A DNA stretch of 64,000 nucleotides from Larix kaempferi (taxonomy: Eukaryota; Streptophyta; Pinopsida; Pinales; Pinaceae), in contig BSBM01000150.1 of assembly GCA_027924585.1 (NCBI GenBank), positions 15,057,001 through 15,121,000 on the forward strand. Reading direction: 5' to 3'. The translations under genes were made by a program, and so were the position numbers. This document shows, piece after piece, positions 21,044-33,468 of this stretch. Position 1 is the first letter of the stretch. Each line of letters opens with the position of its first letter. Below the pieces are notes generated by a model, which saw nothing but the letters and a program-made list of their open reading frames with translations, ran no database searches and had not been told where the DNA came from.

Positions 21044-21047
21044 AAAC

Positions 21048-21848
21048 TGTAGCTAGGGTTTTCACCCTAGCTTGTGCTAAAGAGCAACTGCTAAGGATTA
21101 TGGAATCCTTAGTAGCAGTTAAAAAAAACAGTAAAAAGCTAAAGTAAATAACATAAATATCTAATGTAAAAACCTAAGCATGTGCATAATGGAAATAAAA
21201 AATCTAAACTAAAACAGTAAACACTAAAACCATATATTAGAATCACAGTAAAAAGATGGGTTTACAGTTCTTTTTCATTAAACTGTAAATAAGGGAGTTA
21301 CATGGTTTTTTACCTCAATGGTGAGGTTGGTGGAGTCCTTGCAACCATACTAGGGAGGTGCACTAGTACTCCAATGTCCTTCTCTTCTCCAAAATGCTAC
21401 AAGGTTGGGCCAAAGGGATCACGGAAATGGCAAACACAAGCACAAATGGTGGGCTAGGGTTCTGAGTGAAATTCGACAACATAAGGATAGGATGAATAGT
21501 GGATGTGAAATGGGGGGCCTCGATCACCTATTTAAAGATTTTTTGGGTGGTGGAGTAGTGACCCATGATTTTGGGGAAAAAATGGTTTAGGGTTTTTCCC
21601 TCCTTTTTTCCTTTTTTGAATTTATTTTCAAATTATTCCCTTTTATTTATTTTTTGGGAATATTTGATTTGAGGGTTTTTTGGTATTTTTGAAGGTTTTG
21701 AATTAATTTGAGGGGGAAAACATTGGTTTTTTCCTTTTGGGTAACCAGGATTTTTTGAAGGTTTTGGAGGCCAGAACCGTAGGAAAAATGGTCAACAGAG
21801 TTATGTGACTAGGGAGATGATCTAGTGAGCAATTTTTGGGTGTTAACA
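21048..21848 (-). repeat. O 5' LTR
   Basis: 801 bp. On the minus strand it starts TGTTAACACC and ends CCTAGCTACA, with the primer site directly inside. The outer end resembles the I LTR end (AACACC, AAAAA, TGCTCACTAG). A TTTAAATAG TATA-like motif on the minus strand lies near 21526-21534. The 3' partner is outside the window. Confidence 0.78.
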
Positions 21849-22804
21849 GTGATGATTCGTCGAATGATTGCTCAACTGATCCACATTCTTCACTTGAAAA
21901 TCTAGGGTATATTTGAGATCCAAGAGGTAAAAGATGTAAATTTTAAATGAATTACTCTTTTTCATTTGGTAAAACTATTTTTTGTTGATTTTTACTCACT
22001 TTCATATAGTTTGGATTATTTTCAAGTGGTCTATACTATTACTAATGCGCTCTACGAGTTTGTTTCATGCTCATGACATGTTTCTCACGACTTGGGTAGC
22101 ATTTTTATGATCCAACAATGATCTCCTTAATAGGTATGTGTCTTGAGAATAGGATTCCATCCATCATGCATTTTTGCATTATCCTTACCAATTTCATCAC
22201 GCCTTATGATCCTCCCTATGAAATTGCAACATTAGCCTTTCTTTATTAACAGTCATAATTGTCATGGTAGGGCCTACCAAATGTGGGTTCCCTAGGTTAG
22301 AACCTCTATTGTCATTTGGTTCCCATGTAGAATTTTGTCTTATAAGCTTAAGAGTCCCTTTTTAGTCCCACCATGACTTCATGTTGAAGCCACATGTGTT
22401 CTTCCTTTATCTTATTCTAGCCATTACCTATAGGGGACTCTCAACTCTTTGTTTTATTTTGTGTTACTGCATTGCATATCATTGCTTGTGATTTTGAGTT
22501 TAATGCTCGTTGTAGTTATCCATTTGTTGATTACCTCTTATGCATTCTCCTAGCCACTAACCCTTGCCTTTGTTGCAATCACATCTTGAAACTCTTATCA
22601 AATAAGGCATGCTTAATGAGTGTCCACATCCTGCATATCCATTTTTTGTGTGTTGCATAGGTATTAACTATGTGCTTGGAACTTATTTTCACACCATGCA
22701 ACACTTGTCTTCTCCACCGTATTAAAGAATCCATTTATTATTTTTAGGCTTTATAATATGAAAAAGACAAAAAAAATCAAATATTTTAAAAAGAGAGAGG
22801 GGAA

Positions 22805-22883
<79 letters not shown>

Positions 22884-24263
22884 GTAGTAACAAGTCATGT
22901 CACCCTTGAAGGAAGCACTAGTCCCGAGTTTATTAAACAAATTGGGTCTTAACATGATCTTAGGAATTGAACCATGATCCTAGACTTTATAGTCCTTCAG
23001 TTAGTTAATATTCCAATAATCATGGAGAGTATGTTAATGTCTCATAGTTTCCATATTAATATCAGTGTTCTCTTTGTGTCAATTGCTTCCCAAGTCACTA
23101 TTATGTTGTGCTCAATGTTCAAGGGTTTTCCTAACCTATGTCGACATTTACTCAATTTCCTTGACTTCACATGTCGACCTTCTCAGCTCTCAAATTGTTC
23201 TTAGTAGGTATCATCACAACCTATGTTTGTACTTGTGCTAGTCGAAGGTCCCTGTCGACTTCTCACTGGCGGGTCATGTCTCATTGATGACAACTGCTGT
23301 GAGATTTTTACCTAGAGTAGTAGCACCCTGGGCCTATTTACATCATTGATAGGTTACCTTGCAGTCAACAGATGGCACCTCATTGTTGGTTGTTGAATGA
23401 GTTGTTTCCCAAATGTTTGATGCCAAGACATTTATTCAAAATTTGGGATTAGTGTTATACCTTGGATTCCATTTTCCTCATTGGTGGAAGTCCTCACTTA
23501 TATAAATATCTTTCTTTACTAGTTATTGATCAAAGGGCCTCTTTCATGCGCTATTCACATATGGTGCATGCAAGAGACATACTTGGTGGTATGTCCTACC
23601 AAAACTTTGTCAGTTTCATTTCCAATTCAAATCAGTTCCCGATACTTCCTCATGTTGGTTGATGGAGGATTCCCTAATGCATCACTTCCAAAAGATCCAT
23701 TCCCATCGAATTCAACACATATTTCTCTAGGAATGGGATTTTGAGACTTGCTAGTACTGTGGGGGTTATAGTCATTAGTGGCAAGTTCCCCTGCTATTGG
23801 CAGTGGAAATACACCAATGTCTCTTGTTTGGTAGATTTTACAAGTGTTCAAGTCCAAGACCTTTATTTTCAATTATTCGAATGTATTCAGTACCTTGACA
23901 CCCATTATAATTATTGGTGGGTTGTCTCGCATTTGTTAAAGGATTACATCAATGAATGGTAATCAAATGATGTCCTCCATGTCCAACTCTAGATCATCTA
24001 TTCACATGGTCAAGACTCATACCTTTCAATGGTTTGGATGGAATACCTTAAGTCAACAGTAGCACTTCCTCATTTTGTTATTTCCCAAGTTGCACAATAT
24101 TGTACCATACACTCTCTCACATTGGTACTACCCGGAAAACCAATTTATACACGTTGCAGCTATAGTTGTTCTCCTGAAATATATTGATACATGGATCCAC
24201 TTTGTATATGTTCATGGCTATGATATATTTTGAGATGGATCCACTTTGTATCTTTATCATAGT
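21849..24263. other. Sequence between O and U with no recognised gene
   Basis: Contains the AT microsatellite at 22807-22883. Short ORFs (22472-22660, 22974-23204, 23462-23662, 23741-23962) show no recognisable domain. It may be old, decayed repeat or host intergenic DNA; I see nothing to decide. Confidence 0.4.
22807..22883. repeat. (AT)n microsatellite
   Basis: About 77 bases of nearly pure AT dinucleotide with two AA interruptions. Confidence 0.97.
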
Positions 24264-25018
24264 TGTTAGCATGCAAATTTTTTGAAGAATTTATGTGACT
24301 TTGATGTCATCTGAAGTTAACAAATAAGAAAATTAATGCTCAGATAGAAGGAGTATAAGTCACATAAACTTATAGTTTGAAATTTAGAATTCACTCTATA
24401 GTTAGCACCATGATCGAAGATTAAAAAACAAAAGTACTTAAAGAAAGGCTTGACAAGGGGAAAAGGCTAAATTTAAAATGCATGGGATCATGACCATCGG
24501 CCAAGGAAAAAGCAGTGTAGGAAAATATTTAAAGACCATGTGACTTTACGCTGTGACTGGGGAAAAAGGGCAGGAAGCGCTAAAAATTAAAGTGAATAAG
24601 ACCAAATTTAAAACATATAAGCGAATATCAAATCAACGGTACAGACTGCATTTGAAGCAGATCAACGGTAGAGTGAATTTTCACGATGGGAAAGATCATG
24701 GGAGTTAAAACTGAAAGATTGGAGCGGAAATAAAACCACCGACAACGTGGAAACTGTTTGTGAAGTCCTCTACCAAAATAGGTTGAGGTTAAACCAACCT
24801 ATTGGAAGATCCAAAACCACTTTAGCATTGGTTATATAAAAGACTTATCAAAAAAATAAAAGGGTATTTGTTATTCGCTTCATGGAAGAATAAGAATTTT
24901 CAACACCAACTCAGTCTTCTTCGTCAATCCCGTGGGGAGGTCAAATTCATACTATTCATTTTCGCAAGTTCCGTCCACAGGTAGCTTGAAACTCTGCATT
25001 TTCAAATTTACTATCTTT

Positions 25019-28012
25019 ATGGAGCAAATTCAGGAACCTGTGTTACTTTGTGAAGCTTTTGATGAAAAATAAGAAGCTATAGTTGATAGAGAGAGAGACA
25101 TTTTTGACCCAGTTTTGTCTATGGGTACGATTTCACAGTCCAAAGAATGATTAATTGAGTTTAAGTCACAGGGAAGAGATGTATTGAACATTTTTAGCTC
25201 TTTTTGGTATTATTTTTGCATTGAATAAACCCTACACTTCCATGAGTTCATTGGTTGGTGTGCGACAAACTACTCACAGACCAAAAGGGTAATTATAAAT
25301 GTTAATACAACCAAAATCCTCTCTCGAGTCAATGCACAGATTGTTCGTGAAGTCTTAGGTTTACCTGAAAATTTTCCCCAAAACCTCGAGTCATTTAGTG
25401 AAGAAATCTTGGTCAAATTGTATAGAAGTTGTAGCCCGGAAGATGAAGAAATTTTTTTGTTGCAGGTTCAGAAAATTGATCAACCACATGAAAATATTTC
25501 CTTTCCTTTGAATATTGATGTCTTTCAAGAAGATGTTCAGTTAGTATTGTCCTTGTTGAGTCAAGTTTTAGGTCTCGATAATGATAAGTAAGTCGTCGAA
25601 GTAATGTTAGGTTTCCTTCTGCAAGTACATTCACCTGAGTCTGAGTAAAGTCCAACATGTTGCTTTAATTTTGATGAGTTCCTGGACGAGGCTATTCATT
25701 CTCAGTTGGTGAATTTCCACGAATTAAAACATTTATGATATCAGTCTTATCTCATGAACCTGTTCTTATGCTCAAATGTTTCTGAATTGAAGTTTCTCGG
25801 CACCATGTTCTCTTATGATCTTCGAAAGCAAATCAATATGTTTGAATTTACCAATACAATCATGTCAGAAGTTTACAGAATTATTTTCGACACTGAACTA
25901 CCTAGAGTATTAGAAGATATGAAACAAATTTTGTATCCTACACCAGAGAGTCGAACATGCGATTGGTTTTTATACAAAGAACATACTATTATTAGAGTAT
26001 ATGGATTTACTGGAGCACCATACCAATTTCCAGCCTTCTTGACACTGAGGTTTTTTGCTTTAGAGTTCATTAGGGAGAGGTTATATTTAGAAGAAGAACA
26101 TTTTGGTGTTTTTAAAAAATCATCAAATGTGAAATTTCCCCTTAATGTTGGTCCATTCATCATAAGAAATAAGGCATCTCTGTCTATAGTGGAAAATATG
26201 TTAAACACCGTGGATTTTCAAGAATCTGAAAGAATTGATTATGATCCACATCAAATTATATCTCATAGGAGACAACAAAACAGGAACAGAGCTTTTGATC
26301 ATCCAACAGTGGAATGATTAGATAAAATAGAAAATTTATTAAAATTTAAACAAAATCAAGGGGAAATAAAGGAAGCAAATGTAGAACAAACAAGTAATTT
26401 GGCATTGCTGGTTCAAACACCAACTAAGTCTTATTTACCAATAAAAGAGCTATTTCAGAGGTTGATAGCATGGAAATTGATGGAGAAGTTTCAAGTAAAA
26501 ATACTAAAATAGAACAACATAAGGAAATTGTCAGTATGGAAGAGCAAGATCCAGTTGTTTTAGGAAAAAATACTATGTTTTCGCAACCACCTGTAAATAT
26601 ACAACAATATTCTTTTTCATAAATAAAAGGATCTGCAACCAGTTCTCCATGTAAATCAAGATTTGATTTTCTTTCACAATATGCAGAAAAAAGAAGCAAT
26701 CTTTAGAAGAAACCCAGAAGTTGTTCCCACAAGTAAGGAAGTTGACGGATAATTTTTTTTCCCTTTTCACAGTTAAGGATTCAGAGAGAAACACTCTAAT
26801 GTTTTTAGGTGTAAATGATGAGAAAGTATCTGAGATGGAAGTTAAGCTTGATGATATTGCTATTCTAGATAAAATCCAATTGCATAGAAAAACAAGATAT
26901 GTATTGTATTCTGATTTGTTACAGTCAACTTTGAAAATTTCTAAGTTGCAGTCAGTAATAGGAAAGCTGGAGAGTCAGCCAAGGAAAGAAAAAACGAAGA
27001 ATAAAGCAAATCTAGTCCAAATTAAGAGACTACAAGCTGACCTTGTGATTGTAGGGGCAGAGTGAGGAAACACCTAGTGCACCAAAAAACTCCTTGATCA
27101 AAAATAAAATACTATTCAAATTCTCAAGAAAAAGTTAAAGGTTCCAAATACTCAACATGTACAATTTTTGAACTAATAGCATTATAACAGGAAAAAGAGG
27201 CCGTATATCAAGAAATGATGGACTACAAGGGTAAAATGTTGAAATTACAGGATGAGAAACATACTTGGGAAAAAGAAAAATATGAATTATTATCACAGAT
27301 ATCAGTGCTAAATACAAATCAGGTTGAAGAAATGCAAGTACCAAAGGAGCGAAAGAACCAATTTTTATGTACAGAGGAAAAAAAAATTGATATATCTTGC
27401 ACAGAAGAATTGACCAATGCCATGTCTCAGATTAGTTTGAAAGATGTATAAATTGAAGAATTGAAAGGAGAAAACCAGAAACTCAAATAAGAGTTAATTC
27501 AAAACACCGAGGAAAAGAACAAAGCTTTGAGTGAAAGAAAGTAGTTGCAGAAAAATATTGATGAAATGAAAGATAGACTAATAGGTAAACTTACCTTGCA
27601 AGGAGCTAAGCACCTTATATGGGATGCTCTATCAGTGGAAATTACCAAATTTTGGTCACATTTAAATTTTATTGATGACAAATATGCTATAGCAAGCATA
27701 GCTCTCCAAAGATGTAAAGTGGCAAATGAGACATTGAATAAAAGGCCTTTAGAGACAACTCAAAATACAGTTAGGTTCTTAAATACTCTGACTCAAGTAG
27801 ATATGCAAAATTTGGGAATTAAAGGCAGAGCTGTGATTATTATTTGGGCAAGAAGAATTATTGGCAAACATAATCATGTTAGTGAGGTACAAGATAAAGC
27901 AGAACAAATGTCCTTCAAGTTCAAAGTTGTAAAAAACTATTTCAGAAACTCTTTTAGAATGGTCTACCCTCTTTTTGGGATGACGATGGAAGGTTAATTT
28001 CTCAAGAAAAGT
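25019..28012 (+). pseudogene. Decayed coiled-coil ORF inside the U 5' LTR, unknown function
   Basis: From an ATG at 25019 (MEQIQEPVLLCEAF) one frame can be followed, with about a dozen stops and a temporary shift near 26720-27065, to 28000. The clearest open parts are 25409-25591, 25754-26317 (187 codons, containing LPRVLEDMKQILYPTPESR), 26721-27065, 27215-27451 and 27545-27997 (150 codons). The N-terminal third looks globular, the middle is Lys/Glu-rich with heptad-like spacing (coiled coil), and the C-terminus is globular again. I recognise no Gag, Pol or Env domain. It could be an extra retrotransposon ORF or a captured host gene. Confidence 0.5.
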
Positions 28013-29158
28013 ATCACAGTTTAATAGTTCAAGATAGCATGGATCACTCAAAATTTGAAGGTTTGACCAAAGGACTAAAATCAATAATTGAAAAGTTAAC
28101 TGATGATTTCGAGATATTTGATTAGTTCCTGATGATTAAAAAATATTTTCCATCTATATATTACACAACTTGCATAGAATTGGAGGTGATTATTAAAGAG
28201 ATGATGGATTATGAAATCTGAACCAAGAGTAGTGGAAGATTGTTGAAAATTTTGGTAAAACTAAATACGGGTTATATCAATAGTAAATATCCAAATGTCC
28301 CAATTTGAAACGTAGTTGTGGCTTCCTTTTGTTATCTGCCCGAGTTGCCACATAAGAAGTCTAGATCGAATAAATTCACTATTGGAGCAACACGCTATAG
28401 ACGTAGTCGACAGTAGAGAAAATGCTCCTGAAGTTTAGGAACTTCTTTTGAAATTTATATTCTTAGCAAAAAATAATTTAGGGTTTGCTTATAGAACATT
28501 TTGTATAAATTTTGAATTTTACAATGTAATCGGGGTTGGATCCGAGATAAAGAAAAAATCAGGGATGTAATATTTTTTTAAAAGACTTTAATGAAGAGCA
28601 GAAGTACAAGTCTATCTGGAGAAGAGATTCATATGTTATCATTTTTCTTCAGTCTGTTAATTTCCCTTATGTGAATGTATTTCTTTTTAAACCATTTTAA
28701 CACCTTGCCTCATATTTGAATGAACTATGTGAGTTAGAATTCATTTTATATGCTCCGATTCACACATTTAAAAATTGTCAATGTTCTTTCTTCCAAATTG
28801 ATGCAAAATTCATCCCAGTTTGATGCTTTATGTTAATAAATTATTTTCCTTGATCTTCTACCATTCTTAATTGCTATTTATCTGAAGAAATAATACCTAC
28901 TTTTCCTTTGTGAATGATTTATACTACCACCAGTCTCTAAATAATTTTGAGATATGTATGTATTGACTCCATGCCCAATGCTTTTCTTCCAGATTCAACC
29001 ATTTTGATAACCCTCATTATAGTTAAAGATATGGTCATTTTTTTAAAAGACACGAGTTGTTGCTATAGTGACTTTGAATAGCAGACTCATAAAGGAAGAC
29101 CCCTATGGATAGAAAAAGGCCATTTTTCATCCTAAAGATTGGTTTGAGGTTAACTTGG

Positions 29159-29188
29159 ATATTTTCTCTAGAAGCTAGAGAAAAATAT
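29159..29188 (+). other. Hairpin near the U LTR end
   Basis: ATATTTTCTCTAG (29159-29171), loop AAG, then CTAGAGAAAAATAT (29175-29188), pairing with one bulged A. It lies 13 bases before the LTR end; a role in RNA 3' processing or structure is possible but not shown. Confidence 0.6.
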
Positions 29189-29204
29189 CAGAGTGATAAC
29201 ATTT

Positions 29205-29222
29205 TGGCGCCGTTGTCGGGGA
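29205..29222 (+). other. U primer binding site (tRNA-Asp type)
   Basis: TGGCGCCGTTGTCGGGGA, three bases after the LTR. It matches the complement of the plant tRNA-Asp 3' end with one change and is the primer commonly used by Athila-like elements. Confidence 0.85.
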
Positions 29223-29251
29223 CGCGAAGGAGATATTTTCCCTGAGAAAGA

Positions 29252-29664
29252 ATGACAAACAGAAGAGATCTGATTTATGGTGAGCAAACGAAGATCTAGA
29301 CATAATATAGACTGTATTTTTCTCTAGCGACTTCATTGTTTAAAAGAAATGGTGGCTCTCCTAGAAACCCTCTATTCAAGAAGAATACATATTAGAAGAA
29401 ATCTAGATCCTGAAAATATTCTCAGGAAAGGAAAGGCAAGACTCCAAGCATGTACATTTCAAATTCAAAGGTCTATATCTTTACCAAAAGAATAAATTAA
29501 TAGCTTTGAAAGTATTTCTTTTGGATTACAATTTGAAAAATCATTCTTGAGGACAAAATCAGAAATAGACCTAGTTAAAACTGTCCTTGATAGAGAAAAA
29601 TTTCAAACCTAACTGTTGAATCTCTTTGAGATAATTTACAAAGTTATGGAGAAAAAGACCCTCT
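29252..29664 (+). pseudogene. U gag, N-terminal part (continues at 46853)
   Basis: An ATG at 29252 opens MTNRRDLIYG. The best reading then shifts to another frame (EMVALLETLYSRRIHIRRNL, later LRTKSEIDLVKTVLDREKF) with a few stops. The last codons read GEKDPL in frame with ICFKENQIDD on the far side of N (46853 onward), so N landed inside gag. Confidence 0.65.
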
Positions 29665-31005
29665 TGTAATACCCCCATTTTGACACTTAGGATATATTGG
29701 ATTTTATGTAAACATTATGCATATGTGATGTATAATTCCTAGCATGGAGCTCAAGGCCAAGGCCTCGCTAGTGAATGCTCAGCTTTAAGAGGCAAGTATT
29801 TGACATTGTGTTATCCATGTGCTATTAAGCCATGGAAATTGTAAAATTATGTAAATATCATGTAATAAAAATACAAAGGGGCTGACTATGGATGCAACTA
29901 AATGAGGGGGATATGTGTATCCACTAGGGAGAGGTGAGGGGGTTATGGGATTGAACCATATGCTTCCATATGTCACCTATGAAACCCACCTTTGAAGGTC
30001 CTGGCTGTCATTTAATTCTGCTATAGGAAGTGGGAAAAAAAGGGTTCATGAGTTCGATGGAGTGTGGGAAACCTCGAAAATTCGGATGGCAGGGTATGGG
30101 GCTCTGTTTGCCTTGAACCAAAAGTCACTCTATCCCTAGAAATTCATATTCCATCATCCCCATTCCATTAGGAACTAGCAACCAGAGTTTGGGAGCAACA
30201 GAGAGAGAGCCGAGCGGTGAAGAGAAGAAGAAATTGTGATTCTGTGAAAAAACACAATTTAGAGTGCCAAATTCACCCATAAATTCATGTGGGAAGCTCA
30301 ATCCAGTAGGGGATCCGTTGGCCTGAACCCTAGGGAAATGTTACAGAGTGTGATATGCTCATAAAAACATGAGGAACCTAAGTTGTTAGCCGAGAAACCA
30401 GTCGCAGGACATAACCTTTCGGTCGTAACCCTGAGGAGATATGAGCGTGGATGATAGTGCGGAATAAAGAGAAGAGGTTGGAACCACTTTATAATCTTGG
30501 TGAATATTGTTTGATTGAGTTAGAGAAGTCCGTAGCTATGTGGTTGAGCTCACAGTCTTAGCTTCCTCCTCCCTTGTCTCTTGGAATGCTTGATAAACCC
30601 AATTGTGTGTTGGCTTAGCATGACTATTGGTGTGAAACCAAGGATGTAAGTAAACCTGGGTAGTTCCTCCTTAGTGGATACATAGCCCCATCTCGGGGGG
30701 GGTCTCTAAGTGATGAAATACTACAAGATGGGTAGATACCTATGGTTGGGTTGGAGCATTGCAGTCCATATCCAGATGCCTATTTTTTTCAATTAAAGAT
30801 AAGTGTTTCATGTTGCCTCTGATTATGCCATTTCTATATACATGAATGATTGTTTGTTTAGGTCTGAATACATGGATTGGTCCAGCTGATTAATGGAACC
30901 GAATACTTGTATTTTATGTTGTTATTGTGCCTATGATGAAATGCTGGTATTTGCATGTTGTGTGTGTGTTTAATGTGGTTTCATTCAGATGTCTTTATTT
31001 AAGTA

Positions 31006-31786
31006 TGTTAGGATATTCCTATACTCCATCCTAGTCCTACTAGCATTTTCATCCTTTGCATTTTCAGTCATGCATGCACTTTTAGGGTTTGCATGCATTA
31101 TTTAGGGTTTGCATGCATCCCAGTCATCAGTCCCAACACCTAGCCCTCAGTTAGCTAGCCCCCGAAGTTTCTTTCCACTCAGTTTCAGCCCTCCTGATGC
31201 TTAGTGCGCCCTCCTTTCACCTACTGCATGAGAAAGGCGACCTTCCTTACCTACCATTCAGTTATCTTCAGTTCTTTCCTTGATTTAAGGCTAGACTGAC
31301 TCTCAACTGACTGTATCACTCCAATGGACCTCCAGTGAGACTTGACTTCCCATTCTGACTCCAGTTAGCTCCTCATGCACCCTCTACTGAGCCTCCTTCA
31401 TTCAGTTAGTGCCAGTTACACTCAGTTAGACTCAGTTTGACTGATGGTTGACAGTTACTTGTGCATTAATGACTCCACCGATGATGAGATAGACTACTAG
31501 TTGTGCTCCGATGACACTCTAGTGATCCTTTGATCACTCCATGAAGGCTAATTCAAATTTCCACCTTGGCATTCGAATCCTCATGCATTGTACTACTTAT
31601 TTATCCATATTGTGATTAATTAATTAGTGTGTGTGAAGTATTTTTGCTTCTATTGGAGTTCTACTGTATTATTATTCTGTTGCTCATTACACTGCATTGA
31701 CCACTCTTCTTCTATCTTCTTGCTTAATCATAATTACTCTTGTGAGGTATACATCATCTCTTAGATCTGCTGTGAGGATTTTCACA
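31006..31786 (+). repeat. M 5' LTR
   Basis: 781 bp, TGTTAGGATATTCC...GATTTTCACA. It has an internal duplication of a TTAGGGTTTGCATGCAT segment (about 31080-31115) that the 3' copy lacks. Confidence 0.9.
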
Positions 31787-31799
31787 TGGTATCAGAGCA
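31787..31799 (+). other. M primer binding site (initiator tRNA-Met type)
   Basis: TGGTATCAGAGCA directly abutting the 5' LTR. Confidence 0.88.
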
Positions 31800-31942
31800 T
31801 GTTGAGAGTATTGTTTATCTCCATTCCCGAGAGTTTTTTGCAGGTTAATATCAAGATTTCGAGTGCAGCAATTTCTGCATTTTTTGTAGCAGTAGCAGTT
31901 GCAGATATTTTCTGTTGTTTTTGTAGGTATTCTACATCTTCC

Positions 31943-33054
31943 ATGTTTTCAGAAGATCCTCCTCTTTATCTATTCAACTATGTTGAATGGAAACCAAAAA
32001 TGATAGCATATTTGAAGAGACATGATCTCTTTGATTATTGTTTTGAAAGAGAGTTTGAATCCTTTGAAGAAGAGATTGACTGGTTAAATAAAGGTGGCAG
32101 AGCCATTGCAGCCATAATGTTTGCTATGTCTGGAAGCTTGGCATTCTACTCCCTTGATGATGTTGAATCTCCAAAAGAGCTATGGGCCCACCTGGATGAA
32201 ATATTTGGCAAGAAGAATGAAGGGATTGGTCCAAACCCTTTCAAGAGCAAGCAAAGTGATGCATTCGCTCTCCTTGATGATAACATTGATCATGAATCAG
32301 TATCAAACATATCTCATATTGAAGTTGTCCACAAAGAAGCAGAACTTGCAGATTCTACACTCATGCTCCAAATTTCTTCTATTTCGAATTCTTTGCCAGC
32401 TCACACTCTAGAAATTGAAGAAGGTCCTAAATCCTCTCTTGCACCAGAGTTTGTTGGTTTGCATCATGATCACATGAATGTTTCGGAGGTAAAATCAGCC
32501 ATTGGAGGTAATGCATTCACTCTCCCTGATCAATCACCTCTTATTTACTATTATATGATCATTATCTCATAATTTCAGAAGGTTATTGAAGACTATGGCC
32601 ATTGCCATTTGCTTGGAATAATTTCTCATGCATATCATGGTTTTGATCTCACCCCTGCTGGTTCAAAGGAGATCTCAAGAAACCATTTCCATTCGCTTGG
32701 GATAATTTCTCATGCATTTACTGGTTTTGATCTCACCTCTTATGGTTCAAAGGAGATCTCAAGAAACCATGATTCAAGTCTTGGATCTAATTTGGATTCT
32801 AAGCAATTACTACTTGGGATAATTTCTTATGCATATGATGGTTTTGATCTCACCCCTGCTGGTTCAAAGGAGGTCTCAAGAAACCATTTATCAAGTCTTG
32901 GAGCTGATTTGGATTCCAAGCAATCATTATTATTTATGGTTCTTTTTGGCATGATCTCACCCATGATGGTTCGAAGGAGAAGACAAAAGACTATCTGCAC
33001 ATTCATAGATTTGATCCTACCTCAGTTGATTCGAATCACAGGTTCAAGGATCAT
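31943..33054 (+). pseudogene. M Copia-type gag with C-terminal repeats (interrupted by T)
   Basis: From ATG 31943 the product begins MFSEDPPLYLFNYVEWKPKM and continues LAFYSLDDVESPKELWAHLD, the layout of the N-terminal domain of Copia Gag (UBN2/DUF4219-like). A TAA at 32570-32572 ends the first stretch. The same frame stays open afterwards (32609-33054) through three copies of a peptide repeat, GIISHAYHGFDLTPAGSKE and variants, encoded by DNA repeats at about 32615, 32693 and 32812. No zinc knuckle, protease or pol follows. Confidence 0.65.
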
Positions 33055-33439
33055 TGTGATGAACCTGCAATAATTAATTAATGCAAATACACAAGATATC
33101 AGAAATAACAGAACAAAATCACTTTTATATTGATCACGGGCCACTTCGAGGGGGCAACCTCCTTTGAGCAAGCTCAATACAATTAACTTCACGGTGCCTT
33201 CAATGACCTCAACACACACTTATATACTAAGTCTATGCCCAATACTATGAGTCAAAACCATGGGACATATAATACTACAGGACGACTTACAAAGCATATG
33301 CGTCCAATACTATGGGTCAATACTATGGGCTAATATAAACTACGGATCAACAAATACTACGGGACGACTTACAAAGCATATGCGTCCAACAACAATATAC
33401 TAACATAGTAAAGAGAAGGGTTGACATAGGTTCCTAACA
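33055..33439 (-). repeat. T 3' LTR
   Basis: 385 bp, matching 37314-37698 except for seven transitions. On the minus strand TGTTAGGAACC...TTCATCACA. Confidence 0.93.
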
Positions 33440-33453
33440 TCCCCTCTCCCTTA
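33440..33453 (-). other. T polypurine tract
   Basis: AAGGGAGAGGGGA on the minus strand, abutting the 3' LTR. Confidence 0.75.
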
Positions 33454-33468
33454 GAAAAAGCTTTGTCC

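Larger units (their letters stand above)
1..21848 (-). mobile_element. Element O: Tat/Ogre-like Ty3/Gypsy retrotransposon, 5' part, with nested insertions
   Basis: Reading leftwards on the minus strand: 5' LTR, tRNA-Arg-type primer site, GC-rich leader, gag, zinc knuckle, aspartic protease, proline-rich linker with two zinc knuckles, and the beginning of pol. Reverse transcriptase and integrase would lie beyond base 1. The body is interrupted by V (13733 to about 16080) and by C1 (275-12300). Assignment to the Tat/Ogre group rests on the primer site, the gag type and the pol start (a PWDDMHH motif, then an LGASC...FAWSYTEMHGLDP block), which are known for that group. The coding region carries stops and at least two frameshifts, so this copy is inactive. 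Confidence 0.85.
24264..29201 (+). repeat. U 5' LTR (4.9 kb)
   Basis: The start TGTTAGCATGCAAATT matches TGTTAACATGCAAATT at 49972, and similarity continues for at least 380 bases. The end GTGATAACA abuts the primer site. Terminal TGTTA/TAACA inverted ends support both boundaries. It contains a decayed ORF (25019-28012) and a terminal hairpin (29159-29188). The middle cannot be compared with the 3' copy, which is truncated by P. Confidence 0.75.

Noticed and set aside
22722-22955. ORF over the AT microsatellite (alternating Tyr and Ile)
   Set aside because: Produced by the AT dinucleotide repeat; not a gene.
23627-23872. Minus-strand ORF with an EFDGNGSFG stretch that resembles an RNase H start
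   Set aside because: No further catalytic motifs and no neighbouring Pol domain; similarity too short.
21849-24263. A protein-coding host gene between the two blocks
   Set aside because: No ORF above about 80 codons and no recognisable domain or exon pattern on either strand.
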